Part shown: piece by piece, positions 25,473 to 34,867 of the stretch
Layout: each line of letters begins with the position of its first letter
Position numbering within the stretch: position 1 is the stretch's first letter
Assembly (NCBI RefSeq): GCF_039541575.1
Contig: NZ_BAABGM010000004.1
Coordinates: 62,001 to 126,000, forward strand
DNA: 64,000 bases
Reading direction: 5' to 3'
Source: Fodinibacter luteus
GTDB taxonomy: Bacteria > Actinomycetota > Actinomycetes > Actinomycetales > Dermatophilaceae
The notes under the pieces: model-generated
What the model saw: only the letters and a program-made list of their open reading frames with translations
Database searches by the model: none
What the model was told of the DNA's origin: nothing
Translations under genes and position numbers: made by a program

Positions 25473-27464
25473 TCAGGCGTCCTCGTCGTCGAGCCGGATC
25501 GTCGCGGTCTGCTGCACCTGGGTGAGGAACTCGTAGTTGTTCTTCGTCTTGCGCAGCCGGTCGAGGAGCAGCTCGATGCCCTGCTGGGAGTCCAGGGCCG
25601 CGAGGACGCGGCGCAGCTTCCACATGATCCGCAGCTCCTCGGGAGCGAGCAGGATCTCCTCCTTGCGGGTGCCCGAGTTGTTGACGTCGACGGCCGGGAA
25701 GATCCGCCGGTTCGCGAGCTGGCGGTCGAGCTTGAGCTCCATGTTGCCGGTGCCCTTGAACTCCTCGAAGATGACCTCGTCCATCCGCGAACCGGTCTCG
25801 ACGAGGGCCGTCGCGAGGATGGTCAGCGAGCCGCCGTCCTCGATGTTGCGCGCGGCGCCGAAGAACTTCTTCGGTGGGTAGAGCGCGGCCGAGTCGACGC
25901 CCCCGGAGAGGATGCGTCCGCTCGCGGGCGCCGAGAGGTTGTAGGCCCGGCCGAGCTTCGTGATCGAGTCGAGGAGCACGACGACGTCGTGGCCCATCTC
26001 GACGAGGCGCTTGGCGCGCTCGATGGCCAGCTCGGCGACGGTCGTGTGGTCGTCGGCGGGGCGGTCGAAGGTCGAGGAGATGACCTCGCCCTTGACGGCC
26101 CGCTGCATGTCCGTGACCTCCTCCGGACGCTCGTCGACGAGCACGACCATGAGGTGGCACTCCGGGTTGTTCGTCGTGATGGCGTTCGCGATGGCCTGCA
26201 TGACCATCGTCTTGCCGGCCTTGGCCGGGGCGACGATGAGGCCGCGCTGCCCCTTGCCGATCGGGGCGACGAGGTCGATGATCCGCGTCGTGAGCAGGTT
26301 CTGCTCGGTCTCGAGCCGCAGCCGGTCCTGGGGGTAGAGGGGGGTCAGCTTCGCGAACTCCGGGCGACGGCGGGCCTCGTCGGGCGTCATGCCGTTGACG
26401 GTGTCGAGCTGCGCCAGGGGGGTGTACTTCTGGCGGCTGCTGCGCCCACCGACGCTCTGCTGCTGCGCTTCCTCGCCCTCGCGGGTGGCCTTGATCGAGC
26501 CGGTGACGGCGTCGCCCTTGCGCAGGCCGTGCCGCTTGACCATCTGGAGCGGGACGTAGACGTCACTGCCACCCGGCAGGTAACCGGTCGTGCGCACGAA
26601 GGCGTAGGTGTCGAGGATGTCGAGGATGCCGGCGACGGGCACGAGGACGTCGTCCTCGGTGACCGCCTGGTCGACCACCGTGTCGATCGGGACACCCTCC
26701 GCGCCCTGCGCGCGGCGCTTGTCGCGGTTGCGCCCGCGGTTGCGGCGGCGGCGCCCGCCGCGGCCCTCCTCGTCGTCGAACCGGTTCTGGCCCTGCGTGC
26801 CCTGACCCTGCGGCCCACCCTGGGGCGGGGCACCCTGAGCACCCTCGACCTGGCCGCCCTGCGACGCGGTGTCACGGCGCTCGCCGCTGTCCTGGCGGTC
26901 GCGGTTCTGGCCACCGCGCTCACCGCGGTCCTGGCGGCCCTGCCGGTCCGGACGCTCCTGCCGGTCCGGACGCTCCTGTCGGTCCGGACGCTCCTGTCGG
27001 TCCTCGCCCGCCTGCCCCTCACCGCGCTCGCGGGGCTCAGCACGGTGGGCACCCGTCCCGGCGCGCCCGGACCGCTGCTCCGGCGCATCGCTGGCCTGCT
27101 CCCGCTGGTCGCGCTCCTGAGCGGACTGCTCGCGCTCCTGCGTCGGCTGTTCGCGCTCCGGCGTGGTCTGCTCGCGCTCCTGCGTGGGCTGTTCGCGCTG
27201 CTCGCCGTGCTCGCTGCGCCCCTCCCCGGCGGCCCGGTTCGGCCGCCGGCGCGGGGCCGCGGTGCTCGCCGGCCCGCTCTCGCCGTTCTGGCGCGCCTTG
27301 ATGGCGGCGACGAGGTCGCCCTTGCGCATCTTGGCCGTGCCGCTGATGCCCATGCTCGAGGCCAGGCCCTGGAGCTCGGCCAACCGCATGGCCGTGAGCG
27401 CTCCGGAGCGGCGCGGGCTGGTGCCCGAGGTCGCCGCGGCCTCGAGAGTGGTGGTGTCTGTCAC
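25473..27464 (-). CDS. rho: Transcription termination factor Rho, with long N-terminal insert
   Basis: A 663-residue hexameric RNA helicase. The start is GTG at 27464 (VTDTTTLEAAATSG) after GGGGAAGGA. Order: Rho_N helices (MRLAELQGLASSMGI), a disordered insert at about residues 65-245 rich in Arg, Gln, Glu and Asp with ERPDRQ and EREQ repeats, the RNA-binding cold-shock-like domain (LDILDTYAFVRTTGYL), and the ATPase with Walker A APAKAGKT near 412. Such inserts are known in actinobacterial Rho and widen RNA binding. It lies downstream of thrB. Confidence 0.97.
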   Translation of the reverse strand: MTDTTTLEAAATSGTSPRRSGALTAMRLAELQGLASSMGISGTAKMRKGDLVAAIKARQNGESGPASTAAPRRRPNRAAGEGRSEHGEQREQPTQEREQTTPEREQPTQEREQSAQERDQREQASDAPEQRSGRAGTGAHRAEPRERGEGQAGEDRQERPDRQERPDRQERPDRQGRQDRGERGGQNRDRQDSGERRDTASQGGQVEGAQGAPPQGGPQGQGTQGQNRFDDEEGRGGRRRRNRGRNRDKRRAQGAEGVPIDTVVDQAVTEDDVLVPVAGILDILDTYAFVRTTGYLPGGSDVYVPLQMVKRHGLRKGDAVTGSIKATREGEEAQQQSVGGRSSRQKYTPLAQLDTVNGMTPDEARRRPEFAKLTPLYPQDRLRLETEQNLLTTRIIDLVAPIGKGQRGLIVAPAKAGKTMVMQAIANAITTNNPECHLMVVLVDERPEEVTDMQRAVKGEVISSTFDRPADDHTTVAELAIERAKRLVEMGHDVVVLLDSITKLGRAYNLSAPASGRILSGGVDSAALYPPKKFFGAARNIEDGGSLTILATALVETGSRMDEVIFEEFKGTGNMELKLDRQLANRRIFPAVDVNNSGTRKEEILLAPEELRIMWKLRRVLAALDSQQGIELLLDRLRKTKNNYEFLTQVQQTATIRLDDEDA
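26942..27002. repeat. 18-bp tandem repeat inside rho
   Basis: Three full copies and a partial of an 18-bp unit (CCGGTCCGGACGCTCCTG or with one change) encode the QERPDR repeats of the Rho insert on the minus strand. Perfect in-frame copies suggest recent slippage in a disordered region. Confidence 0.85.
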
Positions 27465-27707
27465 GAAGGATCCTTCCCCTCGCTCGTGGATGGCCTCGAT
27501 ACGGCCGATCATCGGGAGCCCACGCCGGGCCCGCAGCGCATGGCTGGGCGGGGGCCCAGGTCGTGGAGGGCGACTCGCGGCAGGCAACGGGACGACTACC
27601 CCGGCATCGACTGCGGTCGCGGACCCAGAGTAGCACCGCGCGCTGAGCGGGCCGTCGACCGCCGCGCCGCGGGAGGACGGGCCGACCGGGACCGGCCGGG
27701 TCGCGGC
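27465..27707. other. rho upstream region, no gene seen
   Basis: The 243 bp between the thrB stop and the rho GTG contain the rho ribosome site and probably its promoter or leader. The part next to rho could be read in frame from 27587 but lacks a ribosome site. No strong hairpin was found by eye. Confidence 0.4.
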
Positions 27708-28652
27708 TCAGCCGCGCGAGAGCACCGCGACGCACGCCCCGCGCTCGGGGATGCCGGGCGTCAGCACCCGCCAGCCGTCGCCGCCGTGGGTGCGCACCGC
27801 GGGGACGTGCTCGCGCAGGGCGAGGACGAGCACGGACGGCCCGGCCCCGGAGATGACCGCGGCGTGCCCCTCGTGGCGCAGCCGGTCGACGAGACCCATC
27901 GACGCGGGGTACGAGGACCGGCGGGCCTCCTGGTGGAGCCAGTCGCGGGTCGCGGCGAGCAGGTGCTGCGGGGCCGCCCCGACGGCGTGCGCGAGCAGCG
28001 CCGCCCGCGCGGAGTTCGCCGCGGCATCCGCGAGGCGCACCTGCTGGGGCAGCACGGAGCGGGCCTTGGCCGTCGACAGCTGGACGTCGGGCGCGAAGAC
28101 GACCGGCTCGAGGTCGGGGTGGACGGGCAGGTGCACCGTCGTCGTCGTCTGGTCGTCGTCGGACCACGACAGGGTGCAGCCGCCGTGCACGCTCGCGGAG
28201 GCGTTGTCCGGGTGGCCCTCGAGGCGCGAGGCGAGGTCGTTCGCGAAGCCGAGGTCGACGGCCTCGCCCGAGGCGCCGCGCGAGACGTCGTGCAGCGCCT
28301 GGGCGGCGACGATGCCGGTGACGATGGCCGTCGCGGAGGAGCCCATCCCCCTCCCGTGCGGCACGGAGTTGGTGCACTCGAGCCGCAGCCCCGCGGGCGG
28401 CTCGACCCCGAGCTCGGCCCAGGCGACCTGCATGGCGCGGTGCACGAGGTGGGTGCCGTCGAGCGGCACGGTGCCGGCCCCCTCACCGTCCACGGTCACG
28501 ACGAGCCCGGGGGCCGTCGTGACGCTCGCCCGGCAGGTGTCCCAGACGCCGAGAGCGCAGCCGACCGAGTCGAAGCCCGGCCCGAGGTTGGCGCTGCTCG
28601 CGGGGACGCGCACCTCGACGGCGACCCCGGGCCGCAGCCGCTCGGTGCTCAC
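27708..28652 (-). CDS. thrB: Homoserine kinase
   Basis: A 314-residue GHMP kinase. VPASSANLGPGFDSVG lies near the N-terminus and the ATP loop PHGRGMGSSATAIV near residue 105. It phosphorylates homoserine for threonine synthase. The GTG at 28652 overlaps the thrC stop by 4 nt. It is the last gene of the argS-lysA-hom-thrC-thrB run before rho. Confidence 0.96.
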   Translation of the reverse strand: MSTERLRPGVAVEVRVPASSANLGPGFDSVGCALGVWDTCRASVTTAPGLVVTVDGEGAGTVPLDGTHLVHRAMQVAWAELGVEPPAGLRLECTNSVPHGRGMGSSATAIVTGIVAAQALHDVSRGASGEAVDLGFANDLASRLEGHPDNASASVHGGCTLSWSDDDQTTTTVHLPVHPDLEPVVFAPDVQLSTAKARSVLPQQVRLADAAANSARAALLAHAVGAAPQHLLAATRDWLHQEARRSSYPASMGLVDRLRHEGHAAVISGAGPSVLVLALREHVPAVRTHGGDGWRVLTPGIPERGACVAVLSRG

Positions 28653-29752
28653 CCGTCGAGGCCCAGGGCCGCCGCGACGCTGAACGCGTCGACCGGGACG
28701 CGCACCGGCCGGACCTCCTCGCCGTCGGGCGTGCGCAGCGCCCACTGGGGGTCCTTGAGCCCGTGCCCGGTCACCGTGCAGACGACGGTGGCGTCGCGCG
28801 GCAGGATGCCGGCCCGGTGGGCCTTGAGCAGGCCGGCGATGCTCGCCGCCGAGCCGGGCTCGACGAAGACCCCCTCGGTCGCGGACAGGACCCGGTGGCC
28901 CTCGAGGATCTCCTCGTCGGTGACGGCCTCGATCCGGCCGCCGGACTCGTCGCGTGCAGCCTCGGCCTGCGCCCAGGACGCGGGGTTCCCGATCCGGATG
29001 GCGGTGGCGATGGTCTCCGGGTCGTCCACCGGGTGGCCGAGCACGATGGGGGCGGCGCCGGCGGCCTGGAAGCCCCACATCCGGGGTCGCCGGGTGGCGA
29101 CGGGGTCGAGCACCGCACCGTTGACACCGGGCGTGGGTGTGGCGTACTCGCCGTAGCCCCGCCAGTAGGCCGTGATGTTGCCGGCGTTTCCGACCGGGAG
29201 GATGTGGATGTCGGGGGCGTCGCCGAGGGCGTCGACGACCTCGAACGCGGCCGTCTTCTGGCCCTCGATCCGGGCCGGGTTGACCGAGTTGACGAGCTCG
29301 ACGGGGTAGGCCTCGGCGAGCTTGCGGGCCACCGTGAGGCAGTCGTCGAAGTTGCCCTCGACCTGGATGAGTGTGGCGCCGTGCGCGACGGCCTGGCTCA
29401 GCTTGCCCATCGAGATCTTGCCCTCGGGGACGAGGACGGCGCAGGTCATCCCGGCCTTGGTCGCGTAGGCGGCCGCGCTCGCGCTCGTGTTGCCCGTGCT
29501 CGCGCAGATGACGGCCTTCGCCCCGTGCAGCTTCGCCATCGAGATCGCGGTGGTCATGCCGCGGTCCTTGAACGAGGCGGTGGGGTTCAGGCCCTCGAAC
29601 TTGACGAGGATGTTGGCCCCGGTCAGCTCCGACAGGTTCTCGCACGGGATGAGCGGGGTGCCGCCCTCCTGGAGCGTCACGACCGGGGCGCCCTGCAGCA
29701 TCGGCAGGCGCTCGGCGTACTCGCGGATGACTCCACGCCACAGGTGAGCCAC
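28649..29752 (-). CDS. thrC: Threonine synthase
   Basis: A 367-residue fold-type II PLP enzyme. The PLP lysine is K62 in NPTASFKDRG; VGNAGNITAYW binds the PLP phosphate. It converts O-phosphohomoserine to threonine. ATG start at 29752, three bases after the hom stop. Length and motifs match the actinobacterial enzyme. Confidence 0.97.
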   Translation of the reverse strand: MAHLWRGVIREYAERLPMLQGAPVVTLQEGGTPLIPCENLSELTGANILVKFEGLNPTASFKDRGMTTAISMAKLHGAKAVICASTGNTSASAAAYATKAGMTCAVLVPEGKISMGKLSQAVAHGATLIQVEGNFDDCLTVARKLAEAYPVELVNSVNPARIEGQKTAAFEVVDALGDAPDIHILPVGNAGNITAYWRGYGEYATPTPGVNGAVLDPVATRRPRMWGFQAAGAAPIVLGHPVDDPETIATAIRIGNPASWAQAEAARDESGGRIEAVTDEEILEGHRVLSATEGVFVEPGSAASIAGLLKAHRAGILPRDATVVCTVTGHGLKDPQWALRTPDGEEVRPVRVPVDAFSVAAALGLDG

Positions 29753-29755
29753 GGC

Positions 29756-31072
29756 TCAGGCCCCTTCCACGCGCAGGACGGACGCGACGTCGTCGACGGA
29801 CTCGAGCTCGGCGAGCGCGTCGACGGTCGCGGCGAGCGCGGCATCCGACGCGGCGTGGGTGACGACGATGAGCTTGGCCCGCTCCCCCTCCCCGGGAGCC
29901 GCCTGCTGCCGCACCGTCTCGATCGAGACGTCGTGGGCCGCGAAGGCCGTGGCGACCTGGGCGAGGACACCCGGCCGGTCGGCGACGTCGAGGCTGATGT
30001 GGTACCTCGTGCGGGACCGACCCATCTCGACGACGGGCAGGTCGGCGTAGGCCGACTCCCCCGGCCCGCGACCACCGGCCACGCGGTGCCGGGCCACGGC
30101 GACGACGTCGCCGAGCACGGCGGATGCCGTCGGGTCGCCCCCCGCTCCTCGGCCGTAGAACATGAGCGGGCCGGCGGCGCTCGCCTCGACGAAGACCGCG
30201 TTGAAGGCGTCGCGCACGCTCGCGAGCGGGTGGCTGCGCGGGATCATCGCCGGGTGCACGCGCACGCTCACGGCATCCCCGCCGTCCGGCCCCGTGACGC
30301 GCTCGCAGATCGCGAGCAGCTTGACGACGCAGTCCATGTCGCGGGCGGCCTGGATGTCGCCCGCCGTGACCTCGGTGATGCCCTCGCGGTAGACGTCGCC
30401 CGAGGACACCCGGGTGTGGAAGGCGAGGCTGGCGAGGATCGCGGCCTTGGCCGCCGCGTCGAAGCCCTCGACGTCGGCGGTCGGGTCGGCCTCGGCGTAG
30501 CCGAGCGCCTGCGCCTGCTCGACGGTCTCGGCGAAGCCGGCGCCGCTCGTGTCCATCCGGTCGAGGACGAAGTTCGTCGTGCCGTTGACGATCCCCAGCA
30601 CCCGGCGCACGTCGTCGCCGGCGAGGGACTCCCGGATCGGTCGCAGGATCGGGATCGCCCCTGCGACCGCGGCCTCGTAGTAGAGGTCGACGTCGGCGGC
30701 GTCGGCGGCGGCGTACAGCGTCGGGCCGTCCTCGGCGAGCAGGGCCTTGTTCGCCGACACGACGGAGGCGCCGTGCGCCATCGCGCGCAGGATGAGCTCG
30801 CGCGCGGGGTCGATGCCGCCGATGACCTCGATGACGATGTCGGCGCGCTCGACGAGCCCGTCGGCATCCGCCGTGAACAGCGTCGGGTCGACGGGGACGT
30901 CGGGGCGGGGGCGCTGGGGGCGCCGCACCGCGATGCCGACGAGCTGCAGGGGTGCGCCGACGCGGGCGGCGAGGTCGTCGGCGTGGTCGACGAGCTGCCG
31001 CGCGACGGCCGAGCCCACGACGCCGCAGCCGAGCAGGGCGACGCGCAGGGGGGCACCGGGTTCGTGCGCCAT
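29756..31072 (-). CDS. hom: Homoserine dehydrogenase
   Basis: A 438-residue protein from ATG 31072 (MAHEPGAPLRVALLGCGVVG), chosen because the Rossmann strand begins there and GAGGAG lies 12 nt upstream. A GTG at 31105 that overlaps the lysA stop, and an ATG at 31084, are alternatives. It has SANKALLAEDG and the catalytic region VNGTTNFVLDRM, then a C-terminal ACT domain (YHISLDVADRPGVLAQVA) that normally senses threonine. It reduces aspartate semialdehyde to homoserine. Confidence 0.95.
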   Translation of the reverse strand: MAHEPGAPLRVALLGCGVVGSAVARQLVDHADDLAARVGAPLQLVGIAVRRPQRPRPDVPVDPTLFTADADGLVERADIVIEVIGGIDPARELILRAMAHGASVVSANKALLAEDGPTLYAAADAADVDLYYEAAVAGAIPILRPIRESLAGDDVRRVLGIVNGTTNFVLDRMDTSGAGFAETVEQAQALGYAEADPTADVEGFDAAAKAAILASLAFHTRVSSGDVYREGITEVTAGDIQAARDMDCVVKLLAICERVTGPDGGDAVSVRVHPAMIPRSHPLASVRDAFNAVFVEASAAGPLMFYGRGAGGDPTASAVLGDVVAVARHRVAGGRGPGESAYADLPVVEMGRSRTRYHISLDVADRPGVLAQVATAFAAHDVSIETVRQQAAPGEGERAKLIVVTHAASDAALAATVDALAELESVDDVASVLRVEGA

Positions 31073-31101
31073 GGTGGGGTCCATCTCCTCGCTGTCGGTC
31101 C

Positions 31102-32535
31102 TCACGCGTCCGCCACGTCGAGGGCGAGCAGGTCATCGATGGTCTCACGACGCACGAGCACGCGGGACCGCCCCCCACGGACGGCGACGACCGGGGGGCG
31201 GGGCGTGTGGTTGTACTGGCTGGACAGGCTCCGGCAGTAGGCGCCGGTGCCCGGGACGGCGATGAGGTCGCCGGGCTCGAGGTCGGCCGGGAGGTACTCG
31301 TCGAGGACGACGATGTCGCCGCTCTCGCAGTGCCGGCCGACGACGCGCGACAGCCGCGGACCGGCCTGCGAGCGGCGGCTCGCGAGGGTGCACGAGTAGT
31401 CGGCCTCGTAGAGGGCCGGGCGGGCGTTGTCGCTCATGCCCCCGTCGACCGAGACGTAGGTGCGGGCGTGCCCGCCCCCGAGCTCGACGTCCTTGACCGT
31501 GCCCACCTCGTAGAGGGTGAAGGTGCTCGGCCCGACGATCGCCCGGCCGGGTTCGATCGACACCCGGGGCATCCGTGTCGCGTCTCCGACGGCCGCGAGC
31601 TCGCGGCCGACGATGGCGGCCATCTCCTGCGCCAGGGTGGCCGTGGGCAACGGGGTGTGCTGCGAGGTGTAGGCGATGCCGTAGCCGCCGCCGAGGTCGA
31701 TCTCCGGGCAGTGGTGGCCGTGCTCGTCGGCGAGCCGCGCGTGGAGCCCGACGAGCCGGTGCGCCGCCGTCTCGAAGCCGCCCGTGTCGAAGATCTGGCT
31801 GCCGATGTGGCTGTGCAGCCCGCGCAGGGCGAGCACGTCGGGCCGCTCGAGGATGCGCCGGGCCGCCTCGAGCGCGTGGCCCCCGGCGAGGGAGAAGCCG
31901 AACTTCTGGTCCTCGTGGCCGGTGGCGATGAACTCGTGCGTGTGCGCCTCGACGCCGACCGTGACCCGCACCATGACGGGGGCCACGACCCCGAGCTCGG
32001 CGGCGACGGCGGCGATCCGGTCGATCTCCTGCAGGGAGTCGACGACGATGCGGCCGACGCCGTAGGCGAGTGCCTGGCGGATCTCCGCGACGGTCTTGTT
32101 GTTGCCGTGGAACCCGATCCGCTCGGCGGGGAAGTGCACGCGCTGGGCGACGGCGAGCTCACCCCCCGTGCACACGTCGAGGTGGAGGCCCTCCTCCGCC
32201 ACCCAGCGCGCGACGGCCGTGCACAGGAAGGCCTTCGCGGCGTAGTAGACGTCGGCGCCCGCCAGTGGCCCGAAGGCGGCCGCGAAGCTGTCGCGGAAGT
32301 CGGCTGCGCGAGAGCGAAAGTCGTCCTCGTCGAGGACGTACGCGGCCGTGCCGTGCTCCGCAGCCAGCGTCACGACGTCGACGCCGCCGACCGTGAGCCG
32401 GCCCTCCTCGTCGCGGTCGACGGTCCGCGGCCACAGCTGCGGCAGCAGCTCCATGACGTCGGTCGGCTGCGGCAGGTAGATCGGGGGCCCGCCATAGCCC
32501 TCGGCGTGGAGGGCCCCGGCCTCGTGTGCACGCAT
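31102..32535 (-). CDS. lysA: Diaminopimelate decarboxylase
   Basis: A 477-residue alanine-racemase-fold PLP enzyme. K101 in VYYAAKAF is the PLP lysine; LHSHIGSQIFD, LGGGYGIAY and the SVDGGMSD region line the active site, and the catalytic Cys is in SCTLASR or CESGD further on. It makes lysine from meso-diaminopimelate. It lies 11 nt after argS and touches hom. Confidence 0.97.
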   Translation of the reverse strand: MRAHEAGALHAEGYGGPPIYLPQPTDVMELLPQLWPRTVDRDEEGRLTVGGVDVVTLAAEHGTAAYVLDEDDFRSRAADFRDSFAAAFGPLAGADVYYAAKAFLCTAVARWVAEEGLHLDVCTGGELAVAQRVHFPAERIGFHGNNKTVAEIRQALAYGVGRIVVDSLQEIDRIAAVAAELGVVAPVMVRVTVGVEAHTHEFIATGHEDQKFGFSLAGGHALEAARRILERPDVLALRGLHSHIGSQIFDTGGFETAAHRLVGLHARLADEHGHHCPEIDLGGGYGIAYTSQHTPLPTATLAQEMAAIVGRELAAVGDATRMPRVSIEPGRAIVGPSTFTLYEVGTVKDVELGGGHARTYVSVDGGMSDNARPALYEADYSCTLASRRSQAGPRLSRVVGRHCESGDIVVLDEYLPADLEPGDLIAVPGTGAYCRSLSSQYNHTPRPPVVAVRGGRSRVLVRRETIDDLLALDVADA

Positions 32536-32546
32536 GGGTCAGCCGC

Positions 32547-34193
32547 TCACATCCGGTCGGGGGCGCCCACGCCGAGCAGGTCGAGGCCATTGGCCAGGAC
32601 CTGGCGGGTCGCGTCGTTGAGCCACAGCCGGGTGCGGTGCACGTCGGTGACCTCCTCGTCGACGCTCGTCGGGCGCACCCGGCAGGTGTCGTACCACTTG
32701 TGGTACCGACCGGCGAGCTCCTCGAGGTAGCGGGCGACGCGGTGCGGCTCGAGCAGGTGCGCCGCCTGCGCGACGACGCGGGGGAAGTCGCCGAGCACCG
32801 CGAGCAGGGCCGCCTCGGTCGGGTCGCCGAGCAGCCCGGCGTCGAACCCGTCCTCCCGGCGCACGCCGTCCTCCCCGGCGAGCCGCGCGACGTTCGCGGT
32901 GCGCGCATGCGCGTACTGGACGTAGAAGACCGGGTTGTCGTTGGTCTGCCGCCGCAGCTCGTCCCCGTCGAGCGAGAGCGGGCTGTCGGCCGGGTAGCGC
33001 GCGAGGGAGTACCGCACGGCATCCGAGCCGATCCACTCGATGAGCTCGTCGAGGTAGATGGCGTTGCCGAGCCGCTTGCCCATGCGCTGGCCGGCGATCG
33101 AGATGAGCTGGCCGATCTTGACCTCGATGTTGTGCTCGGGGTCGTCGCCCGCGCAGGCCGCGATCGCCTTGAGGCGGTTGATGTAGCCGTGGTGGTCGGC
33201 GCCGAGGAGGTAGACCTTCTCGTCGAAGCCGCGGTCCTTCTTGCTGAGGTAGTAGGCCGCGTCGGCCGCGAAGTACGTCGGCTCGCCGTTGGCCCGGACG
33301 AGGACGCGGTCCTTGTCGTCGCCGAAGTCGGTCGTGCGCAGCCACACCGCACCCTCGGCGTCGAAGACGTGACCCTGCGCCCGAAGCCGCTCGACCGCTC
33401 GCTCGACGGCGCCGCCCTCGTGCAGCCCGCGCTCGGAGAACCACACGTCGAAGTGCACGCCGAACCGGTCGAGCGTGCGCCGGATGGCGCCCAGCTGCGC
33501 GACGTAGCCGAGGTCACGCGCCACCACGAGCGCCTCGTCGGGGTCGAGGTCGAGGAGGTCCGGGCGCTGCGCCAGCACCTCCGCCGCCCGGTCGGCGACG
33601 TAGGCGCCCGGGTAGCCGTCGTCCGCCGGCTCCCGGCCGGCGGCCCGGGCGAGCACCGACGCGCCGAACTTGTCCATCTGCGCACCGGCGTCGTTGATGT
33701 AGTACTCGGCCGCGACGGTGGCGCCGGCCGCCGCGAGGAGCCGACGCATCGCGTCGCCGAGCGCCGCCCACCGGGTGTGGCCGATGTGGATCGGGCCGGT
33801 CGGGTTCGCCGAGATGAACTCGAGGTTGACGACCCGTCCGGCCTCGGAGCTCCCGTGCCCGTACGACGGCCCGGCCTCCACGAGGGTGCGTGCGAGCTCG
33901 CCCGCGCTCGCGGCATCCAGGGTGATGTTGAGGAAGCCGGGACCGGCCACGTCGACGCTGCCCACGCCCTCGACGGCGGCGAGGTGGGTGGCCAGGGCCG
34001 TGGCCAGCTCGCGCGGCGGGACGCCGGCCCCCTTCGCGAGCTGGAGGGCGACGTTCGTGGACCAGTCCCCGTGGTCGCGGTTGCGTGGGCGCTCGACCCG
34101 GACCTCGTCGGGGACGGCGACGGTGACGTCGCCGGCGGCGACGGCCGCCTGGAGGGCACCACGGATCGCGGCCGCGAGCTGTTCGGGGGTCAC
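32547..34193 (-). CDS. argS: Arginyl-tRNA synthetase
   Basis: A 548-residue class I synthetase. The HIGH motif is PTGPIHIGHTR; the second signature reads QRMGKRLGN, close to the usual form. The start is GTG at 34193 (VTPEQLAAAIRGAL). The N-terminal Add-1 domain and the C-terminal DALR anticodon-binding domain are both present. It charges tRNA-Arg; a tRNA-Arg(CCG) gene lies 0.5 kb away on the opposite strand. Confidence 0.97.
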   Translation of the reverse strand: MTPEQLAAAIRGALQAAVAAGDVTVAVPDEVRVERPRNRDHGDWSTNVALQLAKGAGVPPRELATALATHLAAVEGVGSVDVAGPGFLNITLDAASAGELARTLVEAGPSYGHGSSEAGRVVNLEFISANPTGPIHIGHTRWAALGDAMRRLLAAAGATVAAEYYINDAGAQMDKFGASVLARAAGREPADDGYPGAYVADRAAEVLAQRPDLLDLDPDEALVVARDLGYVAQLGAIRRTLDRFGVHFDVWFSERGLHEGGAVERAVERLRAQGHVFDAEGAVWLRTTDFGDDKDRVLVRANGEPTYFAADAAYYLSKKDRGFDEKVYLLGADHHGYINRLKAIAACAGDDPEHNIEVKIGQLISIAGQRMGKRLGNAIYLDELIEWIGSDAVRYSLARYPADSPLSLDGDELRRQTNDNPVFYVQYAHARTANVARLAGEDGVRREDGFDAGLLGDPTEAALLAVLGDFPRVVAQAAHLLEPHRVARYLEELAGRYHKWYDTCRVRPTSVDEEVTDVHRTRLWLNDATRQVLANGLDLLGVGAPDRM

Positions 34194-34203
34194 CCGCCCG
34201 ATC

Positions 34204-34632
34204 CTATCGACGCGGCTGGGTGCCCCTGCCGTCCTCCGCCAGCCGTGAGACGGCCTCAACGAGCTCGTCCGGGTCGAAGGGCTTGGACACGAACGCGTCG
34301 AACCCGGCGTCCGTGGCGCCGGGTGCGTCGTGGTGCATGACGGATGCCGTGACGAGCACGACGGGGACGGGGTCGAGGCGCGGGTGCGCGCGGATCGCGG
34401 CGATCGCCCACCAGCCGTCGTAGGGGGCCATCTCGGAGTCGAGGACGATGACGGCCGGGCGCTGCGCCACGGGGTCGATGAGGCGGGCCATGGCCTCGTG
34501 GCCGTCGGCCGCCTCCTCGACCCGGAAGCCCGCCAGCTCGAGGTTGATCCGCAGGAGGCGCCGGATCGGCTCGGTGTCGTCGCACACGAGGACGAGCGGG
34601 GCGAGACCCTCGGTCCCGGTCCCGGATTGCAT
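34204..34632 (-). CDS. Stand-alone response-regulator receiver domain protein
   Basis: A 142-residue protein that is only a receiver domain: acidic pair D18-D19 in LVCDDTE, phospho-acceptor D65 in VIVLDSEMAPYDGWWA, T95 in LVTAS and K117 in FVSKPFD. No output domain or partner kinase is nearby. It lies 10 nt upstream of argS on the same strand, so it probably heads the argS-lysA-hom-thrC-thrB transcript. ATG start at 34632. Confidence 0.85.
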   Translation of the reverse strand: MQSGTGTEGLAPLVLVCDDTEPIRRLLRINLELAGFRVEEAADGHEAMARLIDPVAQRPAVIVLDSEMAPYDGWWAIAAIRAHPRLDPVPVVLVTASVMHHDAPGATDAGFDAFVSKPFDPDELVEAVSRLAEDGRGTQPRR

Positions 34633-34707
34633 GCGACCAACAGTAGGCTGCTACCCTCGCGGGGCGCTCGGAATCTCTTCCAGAGGCTCCCGGCGCGGGC
34701 CCGACCG

Positions 34708-34782
34708 GCCCCCGTAGCTCAGGGGATAGAGCACCGCCCTCCGGAGGCGGGAGCGTAGGTTCGAATCCTACCGGGGGCACCA
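34708..34782 (+). tRNA. tRNA-Arg(CCG)
   Basis: A full cloverleaf: acceptor stem GCCCCCG pairs with CGGGGGC (34772-34778), the D arm has GCTC/GAGC, the anticodon stem CCGCC/GGCGG holds loop CTCCGGA with anticodon CCG (reads CGG), and the T arm is GTAGG-TTCGAAT-CCTAC. The discriminator is A34779, and CCA follows in the DNA (34780-34782). Confidence 0.97.
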
Positions 34783-34786
34783 CCCA

Positions 34787-34825
34787 AACGCCCGCTGACC
34801 TGCCAGGATGCAGTCTGCGGGCGTT
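34787..34825 (+). terminator. Hairpin after tRNA-Arg
   Basis: Arms AACGCCCGC (34787-34795) and GCGGGCGTT (34817-34825) pair perfectly over 9 bp, with a smaller CCTG/CAGG helix possible in the loop. It starts 5 bp after the tRNA and is a plausible tRNA terminator. Confidence 0.6.
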
Positions 34826-34867
34826 GCGCGTGCGCCAAGCGTGCGATGGGGACACAGCGTCTTCGAG

